Shown in pieces: positions 8,297 through 16,153 of a stretch of 64,000 nt of DNA (its first letter is position 1; every line of letters begins with the position of its first letter). Position numbers and translations under genes: made by a program. The DNA is taken from NCBI RefSeq assembly GCF_003696265.1, contig NZ_RFFH01000005.1, positions 124,001-188,000 of the forward strand. The letters are read 5' to 3'. The notes under the pieces were generated by a model. That model was not told where the DNA came from, did not search any database, and was given only the letters and a program-made list of their open reading frames with translations. Source of the stretch: Nocardia stercoris (GTDB lineage Bacteria > Actinomycetota > Actinomycetes > Mycobacteriales > Mycobacteriaceae).

Positions 8297-9166
8297 TTAC
8301 CGGTGCGCCACCGTCTCGTAGCCGGAATCGGGCACCTCGTCGGGCGCGCCCGCCAGCCGAATGCGTTCGGCGCCGGTGTAGATGTTCATGGTGTCGCCGC
8401 GCAGGAAGCCGACCAGTGTCATCCCGGCCTCGCCGGCCAGGTCCACGGCCAGGGAACTGGGTGCCGACACCACCGCCAGCAGCGGGATACCGGCCATCAC
8501 GGCCTTCTGTACCAGCTCGAAGGAGGCGCGGCTGCTCACGACCAGGATCAGGTCGGGCGCCGGTAGCCGCCGGTGCTGCAATGCCCAGCCGATCACCTTG
8601 TCGACGGCGTTGTGGCGGCCGACGTCCTCGCGCACGGCCAGCAGTTCGCCGGTCGCGGAGAACAGCCCGGCCGCGTGCAGGCCACCGGTGGTGTCGAAAA
8701 CCTTTTGGCGGGAGCGTAATTCGCGGGGCATCCGGGCCAGCAGGTCGGTGTCGACGAGCGGAGCGGCCGGGGCCCGCAGCGGGTGGCGGGTGCGGGTCGT
8801 GACCTCGTCGAGCGCGGTCTTGCCGCAGACCCCGCACGAACTGCTGGTCACGAAGGCGCGCGGCCGGACCGGGACCGCCGTGCGCAGCCGGATGTCGAGC
8901 AGGTTGTAGGTGTTCTGCCCGTCGGGCCCGGTGCCGGCGCAGTAGCGGGCCGACACGATGTCCTGCGCGTCCTCGATGAGGTTCTCGCTGAACAGGAATC
9001 CGTGCACCAGGTCGATATCGTCGCCCGGGGTACGCATGGTGACGGTCAGCGGCTCGCCGTCGAGGCGGATCTCCAGCGGTTCCTCCACCGCGAGGGTGTC
9101 GGGGCGGCGGATGGGGCCGCCGGCGGTGATCCGCAGGGTCGGGCGGCGCGTGGTCACTCGGGTCAC
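8297..9166 (-). CDS. fdhD: Formate dehydrogenase accessory sulfurtransferase FdhD
   Basis: FdhD carries sulfur from a cysteine desulfurase to the molybdenum cofactor of formate dehydrogenases. The active Cys pair is in SSSCGVCGK (Cys111 and Cys114), and the typical TLAVEEPLEIRLDG and TVTMRTPGDD segments precede it. I chose the GTG at 9166, preceded by AAAGG at a good distance, giving 289 residues; the frame stays open to 9253, but that would add a non-conserved Arg-rich extension. No formate dehydrogenase gene is present in the window. It is divergent from the PhzF-like gene, with a 110-bp gap. Confidence 0.93.
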   Translation of the reverse strand: MTRVTTRRPTLRITAGGPIRRPDTLAVEEPLEIRLDGEPLTVTMRTPGDDIDLVHGFLFSENLIEDAQDIVSARYCAGTGPDGQNTYNLLDIRLRTAVPVRPRAFVTSSSCGVCGKTALDEVTTRTRHPLRAPAAPLVDTDLLARMPRELRSRQKVFDTTGGLHAAGLFSATGELLAVREDVGRHNAVDKVIGWALQHRRLPAPDLILVVSSRASFELVQKAVMAGIPLLAVVSAPSSLAVDLAGEAGMTLVGFLRGDTMNIYTGAERIRLAGAPDEVPDSGYETVAHR

Positions 9167-9276
9167 AAGCAGCTGCCTTTCGCGTGGGGCGGCGCGACGG
9201 CCGATCGCTCCGGCCGTCACTCTATCGATACCACGCCGGATCAGGCGTTTCACCGTCGCGGCGGTATCGTGCCGTC

Positions 9277-9978
9277 ATGGCCGGCGTCGAGAGTGACAGC
9301 GCTCAGATCGAGGTCCTGCGGGTGTTCGCCGACGCGGCGGGCCGGTTCGGTAAGCCGGTCGGCGTGGTCCGGCGCCGCTATGTCGAGCACATCGACCCGC
9401 ACGCGCTCGCCGCGCGGGTCGACGGCGCCGAGACCGCCATCGTCGGCGATCCGGACGCGCGGGCCGCCGAGCTGCGCAGCTACACCGCCACGGCGGACCT
9501 GTCGTTCAGCGCGGCCGCGGTGCTCGGCGCGGCCTGGTGGCTGAACGTGGGATCGTCGCCGGTGACCCCGGTGAGCCGGCTGGTCTCGCCGGCCGGACCG
9601 GCCGAGGTCTCGGTGGAGGACGCGCAGACCTGGGCGCGGGTCCACCCGGACTGGGTTCGCGACATCACCCTGCATCAGTTCGGGAGCACGGACGAGATCG
9701 GCACTGTCGACACCGCCGACTTCGCCGACGGCCTGCACCTGATCTGGGCCTTCGACGACGAGACCCGCGGTGCGGTCCGGGCGCGGATGTTCGCACCGGC
9801 GTACGGCCTCGCCGAGGACGAGGCGAACGGCGCGGCCGCCGCCGCCCTCACCGCCGAGCTGAGCGCCGATCTGGACATGGTGCAGGGGCAGGGCTCCCGC
9901 CTGCGGACGACGTGGGGTTCCGACGGCTGGGTGTCGGTGGGCGGCACCGTGGTCGAGGACCGGATCGTCGTGCTGTAG
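9277..9978 (+). CDS. PhzF-like isomerase fold protein (Rv2716 family)
   Basis: A 233-residue protein with the PhzF/diaminopimelate-epimerase-like pattern. It has an N-terminal IEVLRVFADAAGRFGKPVGV segment, a central strand-rich region and a C-terminal RARMFAPAYGLAEDEANGAA segment with the acidic residues seen in the family, then TWGSDGWVSVGG. From memory it closely resembles M. tuberculosis Rv2716, a conserved protein of unknown substrate. The start at 9277 removes an unconserved upstream extension. The reaction is unknown; isomerisation of a small acid is the family precedent. Confidence 0.8.
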   Translation: MAGVESDSAQIEVLRVFADAAGRFGKPVGVVRRRYVEHIDPHALAARVDGAETAIVGDPDARAAELRSYTATADLSFSAAAVLGAAWWLNVGSSPVTPVSRLVSPAGPAEVSVEDAQTWARVHPDWVRDITLHQFGSTDEIGTVDTADFADGLHLIWAFDDETRGAVRARMFAPAYGLAEDEANGAAAAALTAELSADLDMVQGQGSRLRTTWGSDGWVSVGGTVVEDRIVVL

Positions 9979-9981
9979 CGA

Positions 9982-10953
9982 TCAGACCGGCTGGACCAGG
10001 TCCGGGTAGCCCGAGCTGTCCAGCGCGGCGATCGCGCGTTCCCGGCCGCCCGCGATGAGTTCCGCGGCCCGGTGGAAGTCGAGGGCGCGGGCGGTGCCGC
10101 GCGGGACCTCGATCAGCAGATCCGGCGGGTCGGCGGAGATCCGCAGCCGGGTGAGGCTGGTCTGCATGAGTTCCAGCGCGCGGTTCAGCACCTCGATCTG
10201 GTTCAGTCGCAGCTCGGATTGCGTTGCCACACCGGGGATCTCGACCGCCTGTTCGGACTCCACCGGCCGGAACCGGTCCCGCACGGTCCGGACGAACTCG
10301 GTGTCCATCAGCTGATTCGTGCTGCGCCGCAACCGATCCACCAGTTCCTCCACCGGTCGCGATTCGGCGTTGGCGCGCAACCGAACCCGATCGGCGGCGG
10401 AATCCGCGCCGACGTCCACGCCGATCACGATGTCGGCGTCGACATGGTTGACCGTCGCCAGCGGCAGCGGGTCGAGGATGCCGCCGTCGGCCAGCAGGCG
10501 CCCGCCGACCGTATGCGGGGTGATCACGCCGGGGATGGCGATCGAGGCGCGGATCGCGTCGTCTAGCCGGCCGTGCTGCAACCACACCGGCCGCCCGGTG
10601 ATCAGGTCGGTGGCGACCGCGGTGAACGGGATCGGCAGCTGTTCGACCAGGGTCGTGCCGAGCAGTTCGCGCACGAAGTCGAGCAGCCGTTCGGCCCGGA
10701 CCATACCTCCGGGCGCGGTGAGCGACGGATCGATCAGCCGCAGTACGTCGCGCTGGGTGAGTGCGGCGGCCCAGGTCTCGAACTGCGGTAGTGCGCCCGC
10801 CGCGTAGAGCCCGCCGACCAGGGCGCCCATCGACGTGCCGCCGATACCGACGATGTCGACGTCGCGCCGCAGCAGCTCGCCGATGACTCCGATGTGCGCG
10901 AAGCCGCGCGCACCGCCGCCGCCGAGTACGAGGGCCACGCGAGTACGTTTCAC
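9982..10953 (-). CDS. Patatin-like phospholipase (RssA-type)
   Basis: A Ser-Asp dyad lipid hydrolase of 323 residues. It has the oxyanion loop GGGGARGFAHIG at 11-22, the nucleophile elbow GTSMG with Ser41, and a DGG motif near residue 156 carrying the catalytic Asp. The GTG at 10953 gives the family-typical N-terminus, VALVLGGGG, within ten residues. The C-terminal 130 residues are helical and variable. There is no signal peptide, so it is cytosolic or membrane-peripheral. It is convergent with the PhzF-like gene (3-bp gap). Confidence 0.9.
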   Translation of the reverse strand: MKRTRVALVLGGGGARGFAHIGVIGELLRRDVDIVGIGGTSMGALVGGLYAAGALPQFETWAAALTQRDVLRLIDPSLTAPGGMVRAERLLDFVRELLGTTLVEQLPIPFTAVATDLITGRPVWLQHGRLDDAIRASIAIPGVITPHTVGGRLLADGGILDPLPLATVNHVDADIVIGVDVGADSAADRVRLRANAESRPVEELVDRLRRSTNQLMDTEFVRTVRDRFRPVESEQAVEIPGVATQSELRLNQIEVLNRALELMQTSLTRLRISADPPDLLIEVPRGTARALDFHRAAELIAGGRERAIAALDSSGYPDLVQPV

Positions 10954-11161
10954 GCGCCAATTATCCGCGGCGGAAGGCCGGTGGCACCACGCGGCCCGGT
11001 GTACTGTCGAGGCCCCTGAATGGGTTACCCGCAGGCAAGTTCGCGAACAAAACATGCGATCGGTATGTTTCCGGCACTACCCTGCATTTTCGCTACTCGG
11101 CTGCAAGAATTCAGGACAGTAGACGGTGCGTCCGCCGCGCGGCACACAGAACAGGCAACCG

Positions 11162-11527
11162 ATGGCAAACGAGCGCAGGGATGGGCAGGAGCCGACGGTC
11201 GGCGAGGTTCTGGATTTCTGGATCGAGCGCCCCGACACCGCGTCCGCCCTGGGCCCGAGCGGTGCCGAACTGATCGCCGACCACCTGGCCGCCCTGCACC
11301 GGCGGTTCGGTCCGATGCCGCTGTCACAGCTCACCCCGACCCGGGTGCTCGCCGAGTACAGCGGCCCGGCACACACCGATCTGGACGATCTGACCGCGGG
11401 CGCCGAACGGGCGCTGCTGGGTTTGGCCGTCGACATCGCGGTCGCGGCGGGCTTCATCGACAGCAGCCCGCTGCGGGCCGGCGGGGGCGGCGACCAGCTC
11501 GCGCGCCGGCCCGCCGAAGCCAGCTGA
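11162..11527 (+). CDS. Hypothetical protein resembling an isolated integrase core-binding domain
   Basis: The 121 residues resemble the SAM-like core-binding domain of tyrosine recombinases: TVGEVLDFWIE at the start, RRFGPMPLSQLTPTRVLAEY in the middle, and AVAAGFIDSSPL at the end, which mimics the helix preceding the catalytic domain. No catalytic domain (the R-H-R-Y residues) follows; the frame ends 20 residues later in a Gly-rich tail. It could be a domesticated DNA-binding fragment or a coincidental likeness. Two starts are possible: GTG at 11126 with AGGA upstream, or ATG at 11162. Confidence 0.6.
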   Translation: MANERRDGQEPTVGEVLDFWIERPDTASALGPSGAELIADHLAALHRRFGPMPLSQLTPTRVLAEYSGPAHTDLDDLTAGAERALLGLAVDIAVAAGFIDSSPLRAGGGGDQLARRPAEAS

Positions 11528-11637
11528 CCACCCGGCCGGTCGTAGCCCGATTAGAGCGCGTTTCCGCCGAATGTCCGAGTTGACATGTTAGCTTGCACAC
11601 GTCTTTACCTGCGCGAACAAGACGGAGGTGGGTATTC

Positions 11638-12162
11638 ATGTCATTACGGCACGCCCTGCTCGGACTGCTCGCCGAGAAGCCGGCCAGCGGCTGGGATCTC
11701 AGTCGCCGGTTCGATCGACTGCTCGGTTCGGTCTGGCCTGCCGGACATCCGCAGATCTACGGTGAACTACGAAAACTCCAGGTCGACGGCCTGATCGAAA
11801 TCGACGGCGAAGGCCCGCGGGGCCGCAAGGACTACCGGATCACCGACGCCGGCGCCAAAGAGGTGCGGCACTGGCTCGCCGATGTCGAAGTCGACCACAC
11901 GCTGCGGCTCGAGCCGTTGTTGCGCTCGGTCTTCTTCTGGCTGCTCGAGCCCGCCGAACTGATCGAACACCTCGACCGGGAGGCCGCCTACTACCACGCC
12001 CTCGCCGAGGGCTATCGCACGATGGTGATGTCGCGCGACGACGACCTCGACCCGCAGACCGAATCGCTGCGGATCGCGGCCGAGGCCGGTATCCGGCTCA
12101 CCTCCGCCCTGGGCCAGTGGGCCGACTGGGCCAAGGCGCATCCGCCCCGCGTATCGCATTGA
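11638..12162 (+). CDS. PadR-family transcriptional regulator
   Basis: This is a 174-residue winged-helix PadR protein. The N-terminal SLRHALLGLLAEKPASGWDL is the signature, followed by a recognition region (PQIYGELRKLQVDGLIE) and the wing (GPRGRKDYRITDAG). The C-terminal half is the helical dimerisation/ligand domain. GGAGG lies nine bases before the ATG and a perfect TTGACA stands at 11580-11585. It precedes the flavin monooxygenase gene by 123 bp on the same strand and probably controls it and itself, derepressing on binding a phenolic or hydrophobic ligand. Confidence 0.9.
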   Translation: MSLRHALLGLLAEKPASGWDLSRRFDRLLGSVWPAGHPQIYGELRKLQVDGLIEIDGEGPRGRKDYRITDAGAKEVRHWLADVEVDHTLRLEPLLRSVFFWLLEPAELIEHLDREAAYYHALAEGYRTMVMSRDDDLDPQTESLRIAAEAGIRLTSALGQWADWAKAHPPRVSH

Positions 12163-12222
12163 GCCTCGCGGTATCGCTCCCGGCCCCTCGCGGCGGCGCG
12201 GCCGCGGTCGTGTCAGGATGAA

Positions 12223-12249
12223 TACGACGAACCGGAGCCGGTCGTCGTA
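12223..12249. promoter_or_regulatory. Inverted repeat before the monooxygenase gene
   Basis: TACGACGAACCGG (12223-12235) and CCGGTCGTCGTA (12238-12249) form a near-perfect dyad with one bulged base, 37 bases before the start at 12286. It may be the PadR operator or, less likely, a terminator for padR; it lacks the ATGT/ACAT edges of the best studied PadR sites. Confidence 0.35.
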
Positions 12250-12285
12250 GCTGTGCCGCACGGCACCTGACCGTAGGAGGGTGCG

Positions 12286-13749
12286 ATGGCTCCTGTCGGT
12301 GTGCGAGCGGTCTCGGTGGCCGTCATCGGCTGCGGTTTCGGTGGTCTGGCCGCGGTGATCGAGCTGAAACGGCGCGGATTCGACGACATCGTGGTGTTCG
12401 AGAAGGCCGGCGACGTCGGGGGAGTCTGGCGCGAGAACACCTATCCCGGCGCCGCGTGCGATGTTCCGTCCCCGTTCTACTCCTTCTCCTACGAGCCGAA
12501 TCCGCGCTGGCCGCACCGATTCTCGCGGCAGCCCGCGATCCTGCAGTACATCCGCGACGTCGCGGCCCGCCACGATGTGTTGCGGCACGTGCGCTTCGGG
12601 GCCGAGGTCACGGGCGCGCGCTTCGACGACGGCACCGGGCGCTGGACGGTCGAGCTGGCCGGCGGCGAGCGCGCCGAGTTCGACGTGCTGGTACCCGCGG
12701 TGGGGCAGCTGTCGCGACCGGCGCTGCCGGATATCCCGGGCCGGGACACGTTCGCGGGGCCCGCTTTTCACTCGGCGCGGTGGGATCACGACGTCGACCT
12801 CACCGGCAAGCGGGTCGCGGTGGTCGGTACTGGCGCGAGCGCGGTCCAGTTCGTGCCCGAGGTGCGGCGCCTGGCCGGGCACACGACGGTGTTCCAGCGC
12901 ACCGCGCCCTACATCCTGCCCCGGCCCGACCGGGAGTTCTCCCCGCTGCACCACCGGCTGTTCGAGAAGCTGCCGATCACCGAACTGGTCGAGCGGGCCA
13001 CCTGGTTCGGCCTGGTCGAGGGGCTCTCGGTGGCGTGGGTGTACGCGCGGCCGCTGGCCACGGGGATCCGGGCGGTGTCGCTACGGCACATGCTCAATCA
13101 GACGAAATCCGTGCCGGGGTTGTTCGACAAGATCCGGCCCGACTACGCCGTCGGGTGCAAGCGCGTCCTGTTCTCCGACGACTATCTTCCGGCCCTCACC
13201 CAGCCCGACGTGTCGGTGGTGACCGACCGGATCACCGAGATCACCCCGCGCGGCCTGCGCACCGCCGACGGCGCCGAGCACGAGGCCGACGTGATCATCT
13301 GGGGGACCGGGTTCCGGGCCACCGAATTCCTGGCCCCGATCGCGGTCACCGGCGCCGGCGGCCGCGACCTGCACGACGAGTGGCGCGACGGCGCGCACGC
13401 CTACTACGGCCTGACCGTGCCGCACTTCCCGAATCTGGTCCTCATGTACGGGCCCAACACCAATACCGGCGGCGGTTCGATCATCTACTTCCTGGAGGCT
13501 CAGGCCCGCTACCTCGCCGACTATGTCGAGCACCTGGCCCGGACCGGCGGCTGCCTCGACGTCGAGGAAGAGGTGGAACGTACCTACGACGAAGAGATCC
13601 AGCGCCGGCTCGCCGACAGTGTGTGGACCCGATGCAGCTCCTGGTACCGGTCGGCGACCGGCCGGATCACCGCCAACTGGCCGCTGCTCAGCCCGCAGTA
13701 CCGGGCGCGGGCGCGCTTCCGTCCCGCCGACTACCGGGTGCTGCGCTGA
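12286..13749 (+). CDS. Flavin-containing monooxygenase (Baeyer-Villiger type)
   Basis: The FAD Rossmann motif is VAVIGCGFGG (11-20), with a typical GDVGGVWRENTYPGAACDVP segment for the isoalloxazine region. The NADPH Rossmann motif is VVGTGASAVQ (about 177-186). Between them, FAGPAFHSARWD matches the Baeyer-Villiger fingerprint FxGxxxHxxxW, with Asp instead of Pro at the last position. The length (487) fits type I BVMOs, which insert oxygen next to ketones. A YGPNTNTGGGS block near residue 385 is also family-like. The start has GGAGG upstream. It is probably controlled by the adjacent PadR; the substrate is unknown. Confidence 0.9.
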   Translation: MAPVGVRAVSVAVIGCGFGGLAAVIELKRRGFDDIVVFEKAGDVGGVWRENTYPGAACDVPSPFYSFSYEPNPRWPHRFSRQPAILQYIRDVAARHDVLRHVRFGAEVTGARFDDGTGRWTVELAGGERAEFDVLVPAVGQLSRPALPDIPGRDTFAGPAFHSARWDHDVDLTGKRVAVVGTGASAVQFVPEVRRLAGHTTVFQRTAPYILPRPDREFSPLHHRLFEKLPITELVERATWFGLVEGLSVAWVYARPLATGIRAVSLRHMLNQTKSVPGLFDKIRPDYAVGCKRVLFSDDYLPALTQPDVSVVTDRITEITPRGLRTADGAEHEADVIIWGTGFRATEFLAPIAVTGAGGRDLHDEWRDGAHAYYGLTVPHFPNLVLMYGPNTNTGGGSIIYFLEAQARYLADYVEHLARTGGCLDVEEEVERTYDEEIQRRLADSVWTRCSSWYRSATGRITANWPLLSPQYRARARFRPADYRVLR

Positions 13750-13755
13750 ACTCGC

Positions 13756-15057
13756 TCAATCGGTGGTGAGCCCGAGTCTGGTTGCCAGCCAAGGCAGTTC
13801 GTCGTGCAGCGCGGCGGCAGCGACGGCGGCGCTGTGCGCGCCGGGTTGCAGTGCCAGCCGGACGTCCAGGCCCGCCTGCTGCGCGGCGTGATACACGCGC
13901 TCGACCTGCGGGCGGTGGAAGGCGTCGTCCGCGCCGACCGCGAACGCGCCCGCCGACCCGGGAAACGACCTGGTGCGCAACAGATCCAGCGGATTGACCC
14001 GGAGCAGCGCGTCGGTGTCGCCGCCGAAGGCCGCGTTCACGGTGCGCTGCCGGTCGCCCAGGGACGGCTCGTCCTGGCCGGAGATGTCGACGAAGGTGGG
14101 GAACATCTGCGGATAGTTGGTGGCCAGCTGCAGTGCGCAGGTGCCGCCGTAGGACACGCCGCCGATCGCCCAGGCCGCCGGATACGGATCGATCTGCAGA
14201 TGCGCGCGGATCCAGGCGGGCACGTCGCTGGACAGATAGGTCGCGGCGTTGCCCAGTTTCGAGTCCAGGCAGAGTGGATCGCCCAGCGGGGAACCGGTTC
14301 CGTCGGCGACCACCACGACGGGCGCGAGACCCTCGTGGGCGTGGGCGAATTCGTCCATCGTCTCGACCAGGCGTCCGCTGACGATCCAGTCCTGCGGTGC
14401 CCCCGGCGCCCCGGCCAGCAGGATCAGGACCGGCAGCAGTGGGCGCGGATTCGCGAAATACGCTGGTGGCAGATAGATCTGGGCCGGCCGGGCCGTGAAG
14501 CCGGAGATCAACGGGTCGATGGCGGTGGTGAGGATGCGGCCGCCGCCGGGCAGGCCCCCGGGGTCGCGCCAGGCCGACTGCAGCGGCCGGCCGGTGATCG
14601 TCTTCGGTTGCGGCGCAACCTGATCGAGGTCCACGTGCGCGACGTCGGTGAACCCCAGTGCCGCCCGCAGGCTCGGATACGAACCGTAGATGACATTGGC
14701 GCGGGCGCCGGCCGCCACCAGGACCGCGCTGGCCGCGACCACGGAGGTCACCGCGACCGCGGCACTCGGCGCGACCACGATCCGCGGGATCACCAGTAAC
14801 AGAGCCAGCAGCGTCGCCCCGGCCAGCAGGTACAGCGCCGGATCGAGCGGTTCGGGCAGCGGCCGCCAGGATTTCTCTACCACCCAGTACCCTGCCCCGG
14901 TGGCCAGGGCCGCGACGGCCGCCGCGATCGGTAGCCCGTAGCGGAAGTACCAGCGGGCCGGGCCGATCAGCAACCAGGCGGCACCGGCGGCGCCGAGCAG
15001 GGTCAAGGTGCCGGGCAACGGTCCCGACAAGAGCGACAAATCGAATGTACCTGCCAC
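13756..15057 (-). CDS. Membrane-anchored esterase (esterase D/antigen 85-like hydrolase)
   Basis: The first 130 residues contain about four transmembrane helices. The remainder is an extracellular alpha/beta hydrolase with nucleophile elbow GGVSYGG near residue 302 and a C-terminal GAHSA carrying the likely catalytic His. The fold resembles esterase D and the antigen 85/MPT51 mycolyltransferase relatives in mycolate bacteria; a cell-envelope esterase or acyltransferase role is inferred. The start codon is GTG at 15057, with GGAG ten bases upstream. It is convergent with the monooxygenase gene (6-bp gap). Confidence 0.82.
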   Translation of the reverse strand: MAGTFDLSLLSGPLPGTLTLLGAAGAAWLLIGPARWYFRYGLPIAAAVAALATGAGYWVVEKSWRPLPEPLDPALYLLAGATLLALLLVIPRIVVAPSAAVAVTSVVAASAVLVAAGARANVIYGSYPSLRAALGFTDVAHVDLDQVAPQPKTITGRPLQSAWRDPGGLPGGGRILTTAIDPLISGFTARPAQIYLPPAYFANPRPLLPVLILLAGAPGAPQDWIVSGRLVETMDEFAHAHEGLAPVVVVADGTGSPLGDPLCLDSKLGNAATYLSSDVPAWIRAHLQIDPYPAAWAIGGVSYGGTCALQLATNYPQMFPTFVDISGQDEPSLGDRQRTVNAAFGGDTDALLRVNPLDLLRTRSFPGSAGAFAVGADDAFHRPQVERVYHAAQQAGLDVRLALQPGAHSAAVAAAALHDELPWLATRLGLTTD

Positions 15058-15210
15058 TTTCAGCCGTCTCCGTCCGAGTCGCCGTCGCGTTCGTGGGCAG
15101 TGTTACCGCGATCGGCGTCGCAGCATGCCGATCGTTGGAATATGTGGCGACAGTACAGCTATCGGCCGGTCGAGGTACAGGCGGAGTGGCCGTCGGCTAC
15201 GGTTGTGCAC

Positions 15211-15690
15211 GTGGAGCATCAACCCTTGGCCCGGCTCGGCCGGTTCGTCGCCGCCCGTCCGCTGACGATGCGCCTGCGGCCCGTGATCACCGCGGTCGAG
15301 CCGTGGGTGCGCCGGCTGACCGGCGGCCGCCGGGGTTTGCTCGATCTGGCCGGGCTGCCGTCACTGCAGCTCACGGTTCCGGGGCGGCGCAGCGGCCTGC
15401 TGCGGACGGTCTCCCTGCTGTACGTGCCGCACGGTCCGGACACCTTCGTGCTGGTCGGCTCCAATTGGGGCCGGCCCGAACATCCTTCGTGGTCGGCCAA
15501 CCTCAACGCCGTCGCCGACGCCGAGATCAATGTCGGCGGAGACGTTTTCAAGGTGCGGGTACGTCGGCTGACCGGGGCGGACCGAGATCGGATGTGGCGG
15601 TTCGTCACCGACTACTGGTCCGGCTACGGCATGGAACAACGGCTGGCCCGCAACCGCGTGTTCCGGATGTACGAGCTCACCCGAATCTGA
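15211..15690 (+). CDS. Deazaflavin (F420)-dependent nitroreductase family protein
   Basis: The 159 residues form the split beta-barrel of the Ddn-like family that binds coenzyme F420. The diagnostic run is LQLTVPGRRSGLLRTVSLLY, followed by VLVGSNWGRPEHPSWSANL and DAEINVGGDVFKVR. Such enzymes reduce quinones or nitro compounds with F420H2. The start is uncertain: GTG at 15211 or 15205, both without a good ribosome binding site; the frame is open further upstream. It stands alone between the divergent esterase and convergent SRPBCC genes. Confidence 0.88.
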   Translation: MEHQPLARLGRFVAARPLTMRLRPVITAVEPWVRRLTGGRRGLLDLAGLPSLQLTVPGRRSGLLRTVSLLYVPHGPDTFVLVGSNWGRPEHPSWSANLNAVADAEINVGGDVFKVRVRRLTGADRDRMWRFVTDYWSGYGMEQRLARNRVFRMYELTRI

Positions 15691-15696
15691 ACCGGC

Positions 15697-16125
15697 TCAC
15701 TGCTCCAGCAGCTGCTTGGCCCGCTCGAGCCGCTGGACCTCCGCGTCCATCGTCTTCTGCACGGCCCGGCCCATGATCAGTCTCTTCAGGCCGGTCAGGT
15801 GCGCCGACAGGCTGAAAGTGACGATGGTGCCGGTGCCGGCCGGCGCGAAACTGTACTCGACCAGCGGCCGCAGCGGACCGGACACACCCTGCAATACGAC
15901 CTGCCGATCCGGGACCAGATCGGTGACGACCACATCGGCGGACACCCCGCGCCCACCCGGGCCGGTGACCGTCTGCCGGTAGATCTCGCCGACCGCGGGT
16001 GTGGTGGGACCGGTGATCTCCTGCACCCCCGGGCGCCACGCGGCGCTGTTGGTGGGGTTCGCGAAATACTCGAACACGTCGTGGACCGGGCGCTCGACGA
16101 TCACCGAGTGGGTGGCTTCGGGCAT
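15697..16125 (-). CDS. SRPBCC-family (START-like) ligand-binding protein
   Basis: A 142-residue polyketide cyclase/dehydrase-type fold: an N-terminal strand ATHSVIVERPVHDVFEYFANP, a middle of alternating beta strands (QVVLQG, RPLVEYSFAP) and a long C-terminal helix (AVQKTMDAEVQRLERAKQLL). The family binds hydrophobic ligands; no catalytic residue is assigned. The ATG at 16125 with AAAGGA upstream is preferred. It lies 28 bp downstream of the DUF3533 gene on the same strand and is probably cotranscribed with it. Confidence 0.8.
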   Translation of the reverse strand: MPEATHSVIVERPVHDVFEYFANPTNSAAWRPGVQEITGPTTPAVGEIYRQTVTGPGGRGVSADVVVTDLVPDRQVVLQGVSGPLRPLVEYSFAPAGTGTIVTFSLSAHLTGLKRLIMGRAVQKTMDAEVQRLERAKQLLEQ

Positions 16126-16153
16126 GGCTCGCAATCCTTTCGTGGCGTATCTG

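Noticed and set aside
8297..9253. Longer start for fdhD at 9253
   Set aside because: The added 29 residues are Arg-rich and unlike FdhD proteins, and the GTG at 9166 has its own ribosome binding site.
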